Shown piece after piece: positions 10,301-20,600 of a stretch of DNA of 22,170 nt. Source of the DNA: Heterotrichella gracilis (lineage: Eukaryota > Sar > Xanthophyceae > Tribonematales > Xanthonemataceae); contig JAULBX010029357.1 in assembly GCA_032358255.1 (NCBI GenBank), forward strand, positions 1 through 22,170, given 5' to 3'. Position numbers and translations under genes: made by a program. Numbering within the stretch: position 1 is the stretch's first letter; each line of letters begins with the position of its first letter. The notes beneath the pieces are model-generated. The model saw nothing but the letters and a program-made list of their open reading frames with translations. It was not told the DNA's origin and did no database searches.

Positions 10301-12037
10301 CGTCTAATCACTACGGTACATTGGCCGTACCTTTTTCTCCTGCTGTGCCGCATCCATTGCAGCAGCAGCCCGACGTGCTTGGTTTGCAGCACTGTATTCT
10401 AATCTCCCCACCGTAGTGGTGGGTCGCTTCTGCTTCTGCACTGCTGGCCCAGCAGCTGCAGCCTTGGCGGCCTACAGCAAAAGGGAAACATGGCCCTCAG
10501 ATGGAGACAGCTGGCCATGAGCTGGGGATGGCTCGGCACGCAAACAGGGATGGCTGGGCATGCACAATAGATGACATACCAGGCTTCATGTATGCCGCTT
10601 TGGCAGGGGCAGGCATCATACAGATTTTTGTCCTGGAGCACGCAGGCACAAGCAGGGAGTCTGCCAGGGCTGTTATCATGCGGTCATGTGGCGTGCCCAG
10701 CGCAGTAATGGTTTGGCATAGTAGCATATTTTGGGAGCTTGCACATGGGACCCAACTGCTGTGTGCCTCTGTGTGCAATCTACATGATCAACAAACAGCA
10801 GAAAAATGATCAAGAACTTTTTGCTGTTCCGTGTAAATTTCCAATGATCAACAAAAAAAGGTAAATGCCAGAATAAATGGGCAAGCTTGTGCAAGGCTGA
10901 GTCCTGATCCCTGGACTGCTTGTAATAATCCAGCATTGCGGATGGCACCGCCCCGCAACACAATTGCGCGTCCATCCAGTTTGTATGCGCAACCCACCTC
11001 CTGTTTCACGCCATCTCCCGCAGCACCTACTCCAGCCGCAGCTCTCCGAGCTGACTGCCTTGAATTCCCCCGCGCAGTCAACCCTCCCTCCCCCCCTTGC
11101 GATGTTGAAGCCATTGTTGACTCCGGAACCCAACCCCGAGGCGCCCTCCCTGGGCCACCAGCTGCTGCTGGTGGAGCTACAGAGGTGGTCGCGTCACCCG
11201 ATGCCTCGGGTGTATCATGCACCAGTGCGCCCTTGTTGAGCATCCCCGTTGCCTCCTTTTCCATACTGCCCTCGCCAGTCGACTCCAACCTCAGCCTAGC
11301 AGCAGCCCCCACCAGGTGGGACATAGGTACCCCCTTGCCTTTCACCCCTGCCGCTGTGGGCACCAGTGACCTAGGGGACGTGCCGAGGCGCTGGACTGCA
11401 GCTGGGCTGGCGGCCCTTGCAGTGCGCCTGCTACCCCTCCCAGCCTGCACTGCTGGCTCAGAGGAATCTGCTGCAGTTGGCGGTTCTGGCTGTGGGGGTG
11501 CGGTGGCCTTCGTGCTGCGGCGGCTTGCTGGCTGTGGTGGTGGTTTTCGGGTTGCCCCACCCGCGGCAGCTGTTGATGGACGAGCGCCCGGCTGTCGGGA
11601 GCGGGTGCCGAGCTGTGACCCGTCACTAGCACTGGATTGTGCAGGTCCTGCAGCAGCCAGGTAAGTCAAATTCCAGTTGCTAATTTGAAGGCAGGGCAAC
11701 AGTAGTGGTGTCACTCTTGCTTGGCATGGCGACCTCCAGCAGTTTGCACTATATTTACTTATTGGAAATACAGGATGAGCACATTTCCATGCAGGGCCCA
11801 CTGTGATGCTGGATTACCTTGCTGCTCTGTCAGTTTTGCTAAGACGAGTGGCAAGTCCTCCTGTCCAACGTGAAGCAGCTGTTAGTTTTGAAGAGTAGCA
11901 CAAAACAAGGTGTACAAGCAAGCATATTAACAGGAGGTTTGGAATGGATACCGGGGAAGTATAGACCGTACTTCGCTCACAGGAAGCCCAAATGTCCCTG
12001 TCGTCCTGCGTGTCGTCCTGGGAGTACTCTTCGACAT
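215..12037 (-). CDS. KDM3/JMJ25 (IBM1-like) JmjC histone lysine demethylase, 3' end outside window
   Basis: The exons I reconstruct on the minus strand are 12037-11972, 11878-11818, 11647-10998, 10471-10331, 10089-9958, 9704-8147, 7254-6825, 6359-6233, 5797-5682, 5317-5074, 4822-4484, 4224-4112, 3804-2676, 2401-1689, 1329-1103, 728-521 and 364-215. All have GT-AG borders and matching phases, for about 2,134 codons. The start ATG at 12037 is preceded in frame by a TAG four codons upstream (12049-12047). Family assignment rests on the cysteine clusters (residues about 1062-1255) and a KDM3-type JmjC segment (about 1940-2134). That segment includes [24 protein letters not shown]-like and [11 protein letters not shown], which carries the iron-binding His2100 and Asp2102. 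Proteins of this family remove methyl groups from H3K9 in the nucleus using Fe(II) and 2-oxoglutarate; activity here is inferred. Plant homologues are usually near 900-1,200 residues, so this one is roughly twice as long because of low-complexity linkers. Exons 1-5 are the least certain, since only phase, splice signals and protein-like composition support them. Confidence 0.85.
1689..4224 (-). other. Expanded low-complexity linker between cysteine clusters and JmjC domain (exons 12-14)
   Basis: Exon 12 (4224-4112) is a proline-rich stretch with [10 protein letters not shown]. Exon 13 (3804-2676, 377 codons) opens with an acidic patch and a [10 protein letters not shown] basic motif that resembles an AT-hook. 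It continues with repeated Ala-Asn-Gly motifs and ends with a more globular-looking helix-prone segment ([19 protein letters not shown]). Exon 14 (2401-1689) starts with another ordered-looking segment ([17 protein letters not shown]), then about 140 residues rich in Ala, Pro and Gly. It ends with the [10 protein letters not shown] motif at the JmjC border. In plant family members the space between the second cysteine cluster and JmjC is only a few hundred residues, so this is a lineage-specific expansion. No domain is recognised in it. Confidence 0.75.
4484..5797 (-). other. R1/RING-like zinc finger and second cysteine cluster (exons 9-11)
   Basis: Exon 9 (5797-5682) gives CHWC, then CVWPC and CDHTYC. 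Exon 10 (5317-5074) continues with [10 protein letters not shown] and ends the finger with [16 protein letters not shown]. This order matches the R1-type (zf-4CXXC_R1) or RING-like finger found before JmjC in plant JMJ25-type proteins. Exon 11 (4822-4484) carries a second cluster ([29 protein letters not shown]) that matches the second zinc-binding region of IBM1/JMJ25. Zinc binding is inferred from the cysteine spacing. The fingers are probably needed for chromatin contact or folding of the enzyme. The intron at 5318-5681 holds a CCCACA microsatellite, and the one at 4823-5073 holds a CCACAG-rich stretch. Confidence 0.85.
5525..5582. repeat. CCCACA hexanucleotide microsatellite
   Basis: About nine and a half tandem CCCACA units lie in the intron between exons 9 and 10 of the JmjC gene. 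In the transcript strand this reads as GT-rich TGTGGG repeats. Confidence 0.95.
6600..6619. repeat. ACC trinucleotide microsatellite
   Basis: Short run of about seven ACC units inside the intron between exons 7 and 8 of the JmjC gene (6360-6824). The rest of that intron shows nothing else of note. Confidence 0.85.
7363..7973. mobile_element. Non-autonomous hAT-like DNA transposon (MITE)
   Basis: The element begins TAGGGGTGTTCC at 7363-7374 and ends with the exact reverse complement at 7962-7973. It is flanked on both sides by the identical 8-base sequence TACATTAA (7355-7362 and 7974-7981). An 8-base target duplication and TAGGGGTG ends are hallmarks of hAT elements. The interior is AT-rich, unlike the surrounding gene. 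It contains subterminal inverted runs of TATAACGTTATATAAC type near both ends and several TTTAGGG-like motifs. There is no transposase-sized reading frame, so it would need a transposase supplied in trans. It lies wholly inside the 892-base intron 6 (7255-8146) of the JmjC gene, so it leaves the coding sequence intact. Confidence 0.88.
8528..9000 (-). repeat. Degenerate tandem units encoding AT-hook motifs
   Basis: Three related coding units start at about 8528, 8732 and 8899, so their spacing is about 204 and 167 bases. The first two share long near-identical stretches and encode RRGRPPSAK followed on the minus strand by a similar acidic/Gly-rich tail and the motif PTQPIA. The third is more diverged, with RRTRPMSAK. 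They lie inside exon 6 of the JmjC gene. Confidence 0.75.
9241..9373 (-). repeat. 48-bp coding minisatellite
   Basis: Two full 48-base units (9241-9288 and 9289-9336) and a partial third (9337-9373) are nearly identical. Because 48 is a multiple of three they keep the frame and encode a 16-residue unit of the form [16 protein letters not shown] in exon 6 of the JmjC gene. Near-identity suggests recent expansion or ongoing homogenisation. Confidence 0.92.
9958..12037 (-). other. N-terminal exons 1-5 of the JmjC gene
   Basis: Exon 1 (12037-11972) encodes a 22-residue basic N-terminus starting [11 protein letters not shown]. Exon 2 (11878-11818) encodes [20 protein letters not shown], an ordered-looking helix I cannot assign. 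Exon 3 (11647-10998) is a 217-codon Ser/Thr/Ala/Pro-rich basic linker. Exon 4 (10471-10331) and exon 5 (10089-9958) are Ala/Gln/Lys-rich and probably helical. The model is supported by splice signals and by phase agreement across all five joins. It is not supported by homology I can recognise, so a separate upstream gene cannot be fully excluded. The 526-base intron at 10472-10997 shows nothing recognisable. Confidence 0.6.
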
Positions 12038-13141
12038 TTTATATCTCTACTCTGCAATAGGAGAACAGCTTTGCTTCAGAAGGTTTGTAGCATGCTGTAG
12101 GCGCCCTGAGGGACCTCACACGCCACCCAGCGTAAGAGGGCAACAATGGTGTGGGACCTTGGCACAAAACATATGGACATCGCAAAGCATATTATGTGTT
12201 GATCACTTGGACTGCTGTATACTGTAACCGCGCTTAAAACCCAGCTGCCTATTGAAGAACTTCACCCATGGATCCCGTCCTAGCCACCAGCCAAAGCATG
12301 CTGAGAATGCTCGGGTGCTGACTACTAAACAGGCTTTTGAGGCAGCCACAGTGGAGGGGACGAACCACTCGAACAAATAGTTTGCAAGCACAGAGGTATT
12401 TGGGTAAGTATAGGAGCTTTGTTGGACAATCACCTTCCCTCGATATACTCAGTAAGAGTACTAAGATGCCAGGAATAACAGCTGCCCAAACTCTAGTGCA
12501 ACACTTCAAAGCAACCTAAAGCATACTGGGCAGCCCCACCACGACAACTAAGTACTGACACATCACGTTCAAACACGCTTCCCCCCCACCTTGTACGCGC
12601 GTCCTTTGCCAACGAGCACCCACACTGTTAGGCGCCCTGACAACTGGACGATGAAAGCTGGGGGAAACGGCTCATCTGAGCCGATGCGTTCACCGGTATC
12701 TGAGAGGTGGCCTTGCCACGCAAACCCTCATCGTCACGCAACACATGCTAAGCACGAGCCCATTTCAAAAGGGCTTGCCGATCAAATTGTTTCTGACGGG
12801 CACAACCCCACCAAGCTGGCCTCCCTGTTGAGGTATGAGCAAGGGCTGTCGCAGAGTCGAGGTCTTAAGCATCACGAAGACATTGGCTACGATGATTGGT
12901 TTGGTTCCATCCTTTTGGGGTACTTTTCGACACCCCCGTTTCAATCCCTCCCTTGCACCGTGACCCAAAAAGCTTCCGGGACGACTTCGCAACATTGTCG
13001 AGCATAACTCGTGTGTTGCAACGAAACCGCGGCGCCCAGATACCTTTGCAACATTAAAACGTGCACTGATTGCGTTGCGCTGCACTCTGTTCCGAGGCAT
13101 CTGTGCATGTGAGGGGCGTGGCCCAAAGGACGAAGAAAACG
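12038..13141. promoter_or_regulatory. Divergent intergenic region, likely promoters of the JmjC and aspartic protease genes
   Basis: This 1,104-base stretch lies between two start codons that point away from each other, so it should hold both 5' UTRs and both promoters. I see no convincing TATA box on either side and no supported gene. Open frames at about 12591-13007 (plus) and 12765-13100 (minus) lack an ATG, recognisable motifs and protein-like composition. Upstream of the JmjC start there is a possible splice acceptor (TATTGCAG, minus strand) and a six-codon upstream frame. The lower GC of 11700-12500 compared with the flanking exons fits non-coding DNA. Confidence 0.6.
12076..12093 (-). 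other. Possible short upstream open reading frame in JmjC 5' leader
   Basis: ATG at 12093 is followed by four codons and a TGA, ending 38 bases before the inferred start at 12037. It could lower translation of the main frame if it lies in the mature leader. A possible acceptor at about 12050 might remove it by splicing. Confidence 0.35.
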
Positions 13142-16509
<3,368 letters not shown>

Positions 16510-17146
16510 GGTCTGCGGATGCTGCTTGGGTTTGCATTTTGCTGGGATGTCTTTATGTGCTTGGGTTGCAAATGGTGTTTTTGAGGTGTTTTTAATGTTG
16601 TTAACCGTGTATGACTGCGCTGATGGGCGTCGTCCATATGGGGTTGTGATGCTGGAGAGAGAGAACCTCTATACGGTGATGCTGGAGCCGTAGAAGCTCC
16701 AGTGGTCACACCTTTGTGGAGAAATGCCTGTGGTTGGAGGCTGAGGCGTGGCCTGCTGCTGCTGTGCTACTGCTGCTGCGGCGGCACCTAGAACGTGGTC
16801 AACTTTGTTCCAGATGTTTTCCTGATGCCTGCGCTCTACCCCAACCTTTGAAGGGTTTTATTGTGTTGTTTCCAGTAGGGTGTGCATTTGGGCGCTGAGT
16901 AGTTCCCTGGTCCTGGAATCAAGGTGCAGCTTGCTTGCTAAGGGTGTTGAACGCATGACATGCAACGTCATGTGCATCACAAGTTATTGCAGTGATGATG
17001 AAGGAATGCACGCAGGCATGCATGCACGCATGCATGAAAGCTGCCCTGCATGCTAGTAGTTGCGGGTGTTGCTTGGCAGGCGACCGCCAAGTCAGTGGTT
17101 GTTAAATAAATGCTGGATCTGCTACACAGCAGCTGTAACAAATAAA
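16510..17146 (+). terminator. 3' UTR and probable polyadenylation signal of the aspartic protease gene
   Basis: After the TAG at 16507-16509 no further coding exon is seen. TGTAA, the usual poly(A) signal of chlorophyte algae, occurs at 17134-17138, immediately followed by AATAAA at 17140-17145. This gives a 3' UTR of about 630 bases, a common length in such algae. Within it there is a small inverted repeat (CTGGAG ... CTCCAG) at about 16682-16702 and a GCATGC-rich block at about 16994-17051. The assignment is by motif only. Confidence 0.5.
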
Positions 17147-17509
17147 GCTAGCAGAGCACTCTGGGAACTGCATCCAACCAGGGGCTGCCAGAAATAGAAA
17201 CAGTTTTAATTTATTGGCGGGAATTTCCCTTGCAATTGTCAGCTCAGAGCTCTGAAACCAGTCTTGAAAACCCAGTCGACGTCACGGACGCCTGTATGTT
17301 TACACGCACAAGGCCGATGCGCTCGCAGAAAAGGAACTACATATGCTGCTATGCCCTCTCAAACCCTCGCGAAAATAGCCCACTGCATATACCTGCCGCA
17401 ACTTGAGCAATTAGCTTCAGTTAAAAGTCCCATGCTTCTGCCAGGAGTCCATGTGTTACGCTGTGTGGTATCACCAGTAAGTATATGTGCGTGCTTGCGT
17501 GAGCTCTGA

Positions 17510-17517
17510 TATAAAAG
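17510..17517 (+). promoter_or_regulatory. Possible TATA box of the kinase gene
   Basis: TATAAAAG lies 163 bases upstream of the inferred kinase start codon at 17680, a plausible distance for a short 5' leader. The stretch 17147-17679 holds nothing else I can name. Confidence 0.45.
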
Positions 17518-17679
17518 TACTTCTTGACGGTGCACGACCGCTAGGGTAGTTTACCACAGTGCACCTTTCTTCCGGCACCACCTGCACATCCAGGCAGCAG
17601 CTGGGTTCGTCTACGAGCCCTGTGCCTATGTTGACTGGCTACTGTACCAGTGGGCTATAGGACGCTCAAACAGTTTCAG

Positions 17680-20600
17680 ATGTCGAAGCCGGAGATACGG
17701 CGCAGCCCGTACGAAAAGGGAGTATATTTTGTGGGCAACCAGGCCTGGAAGGTGGGTGCCATCCCTGGGTGCAAACCCAGTGCAAACCCAGGCTAGCCAT
17801 ACCATCATAACGGTAGCCCTGCAGGTGTCGCGCTGCTCTTGCTACTTTCGTACGCTTTGTCTACACCGTATGGTTCTCAACTACTTATATTCTGTCGTGG
17901 CATGCATATGCCTCGTCAGCGCACCCGTTCCCAGAGCCTGCCCAGCATTCAAACGCTGTTCAAAGCGCAAAACACGCCTCCCTTGCACCCTCCCCTTTCA
18001 CGCACCCAGTCTACAGCCCCAGTGTCTCGCGCCTCTGTGCGCGCACATACACAAGTCTATAGGCTCACAGCCCCCGTGTGTGTAGGTGGGCGACAGCTAT
18101 GAGTTGGTCAAGGTGCTGGGGGCGGGCTCCTTCTCCACCGTGTGCCTGGCCAAGCATGTGAACACAGGGGAACAGGCAAGTCATAGGCACAAGCAGCTTC
18201 CCAGTGGGTTGCCTGGCCTTGTAGGGCCCCCATGTAGCCCACTCGTATCGTACCGCTGGGTGCTGACGCCTGGAGTGTGGGGTATTTTGCACCAGGCACC
18301 TCACACGCCAGGGCCGACGGCTTGTTCCACGCCATTGCTGAGGCACACGCATGCATATGCAACGCCGACTAAACCCTAAACCCTAATTTGGGGTACACCC
18401 ACACACCCCGGGCCCGCCACCACATCCCACCACACCCAGGTTGTCCTGAAACATGTTCATAGCATCTGCTTCACCCCCATAACAACATTCCCACCCCCAC
18501 CCCTCAACCCTCAACCCCAGGTCGCCCTGCAGCGCGTGCCGGACGTGTGCTCCACCCAATCACCCCCCACACCCCACACACCCACACCCCACACACTCAT
18601 CCCCCCTTCCAACACAACAGGTTGCTCTGAAACGCGTGCCGGATGTGTGCTCGACCCCCATAATAACACCCCCAATCCCACCCCACCCCACACCCCACAC
18701 ACCCATTCATCCCCCCTTGCAACCCCAGGTTGCCCTCAAGCGCGTGCCAGATGTGTGCTCCACGCCCGATAACGCCAAGCGCGTGCTGCGTGAGGTGTGC
18801 ATACTGCGCCGCCTGTGCCACCCCCACGTGGTGGGGCTGGTGGACGTGTGGGTGATGCCCTCCGAGACAGGTGCGGGGGGGATAACCCTACCTAGGGTGT
18901 TGGGCGGTGTGGTGGAAAGCGTGGATCACGTGCCCAGAGTCAGGTGGTGACCCTGCCTAGGATCATAGTGTTTCCTAGCTTCACATACCAGCAAGCGGTA
19001 CTTTTGAAACGTCTGCAAACTGCTTTTGCATCTGGGTTGGCTTGAATGGGTGTTATGCAGTGGTGTGTTGCGGGGTTGGTGTGCAGGCATGCCTCTGGAA
19101 AGGAGGCGCCGTAGGTTGCAGATTCATACCTGTTGGTACCTGTGGACTTGAGTCCTCTAGCCTGCACCAAAACCCCCACTTAGAAACCCTTCACTAGGGC
19201 CAAACCCTCCCGCAGGCCCCTGCCGGTGCGTGGGCGGCAAGCTGGTGGCCATGTCCCTTGACGTCTACATCGCCATGGAGTACCTGGATGGCGGCGACCT
19301 GTTTTCCTTCAGGGGCCAGCTGGAGGACGAGGAGGTGCACCAGCTGATGTGGCAGATGCTGACTGCGCTGCAGTACCTGCATGCCAACGGGGTGTGGCAC
19401 AGGGACATGAAGTCGAGCAACGTGATGATGGCGGTGGTGAACGGGCAGCGGGTGGCCAAGGTGGGGGGGGGAAATGGGGGGGAAGGAGGGAGGGGGGCGG
19501 GGCATGGGGGTGATGTTTGTATAATGGTGATCGAAGCATGGCAAACCAGCTAATAGTGCGTATAGGTGCCGGGTCATCAAGAATGGCAAAGGTGGGTAGG
19601 GGATGGGGTGGGAAGGAGGGGGCCAACGTGGCGTTGTGAGTGCGCAGAAGGTACAATCTTCACATGTGCCGTAACGTTTAAGTTCACTTTATTTGAGCTT
19701 CCAGCCAGCTGTGATATATGCGGATATAATTGTGATATATGCGGATATGATTGTGCAGGGTACGTTCATTTTTAGTGCTGGGTTTAAGTCATGCCCGGCC
19801 TACCAAATACTTTCATTGGACTGACGTGGCATGTGTCCAGATCGCAGATTTTGGGTCCGCCCGGTCGGCCACTGGTGAGGGATACCACCATGCGGAACAG
19901 GCGCCCCCCACCAAGGCCAACTCCCTGTGCTTGGGGGTGAAGGTGGAAGCGGGGGGGGGTGCGCAGGCCAATGGGGGGAAGGGAGTGGCGGCAACCGATG
20001 GCTTGATGCGCACTATGGAGCAGACGCGCAACAGCGACCTGTATGTTGCTTATGGTAAGTTTAGGGTGTAGGGCTTTGGATTAGATGGTGGACATGATAT
20101 GGAAGGCTTGATGTGCACCATGCAATGGACGCACAACAGGCGACCTCCACGTGACATATGGTAACTAGGGGGGTGTAATATGGGGGGCATCACAGGGAGT
20201 GCATGCAGGATTCCCCTGCCCGGTGGGTGGCCATGATCTTCCTTAATCCATCTGGATCAGGTGTAATCAGGTTTAATCTCATATGAGCATACGGTAGTGT
20301 GCAATACCGTGGGGTGGGTTGGCCAGCCTAGCAATGACACCGCATAGTCGCTTTTCACCACGCTTTTACCACGCATCGTGATCAGCGGCTCCTTATAAAC
20401 AAAGCCGTAAGGAAAAGCATACAGAGCGTCACAAATGCATTGGCACCTTTGTAACATCGCTGCTCAACCTTTCCACCCTCCCAACCCGCAGACGACCCGC
20501 AGTCCGGCCCTACCCGCATGCGCGCCCCCCTCACCCGGGTGGTTGCCACGCCCTGCTACCGCGCACCAGAGGTGGTCATGTCAAGGGGGGGATACGCAAA

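Noticed and set aside
12591..13007. 138-codon plus-strand frame in the intergenic region
   Set aside because: It begins without an ATG and shows no known motif, no splice support and no protein-like composition.
13070..13141. Upstream extension of the protease
   Set aside because: The frame stays open upstream but contains no ATG. The first ATG, at 13142, places a normal signal peptide at the N-terminus.
18370..18386. A true telomere or chromosome end
   Set aside because: There are only two and a half units, inside an intron with coding exons on both sides.
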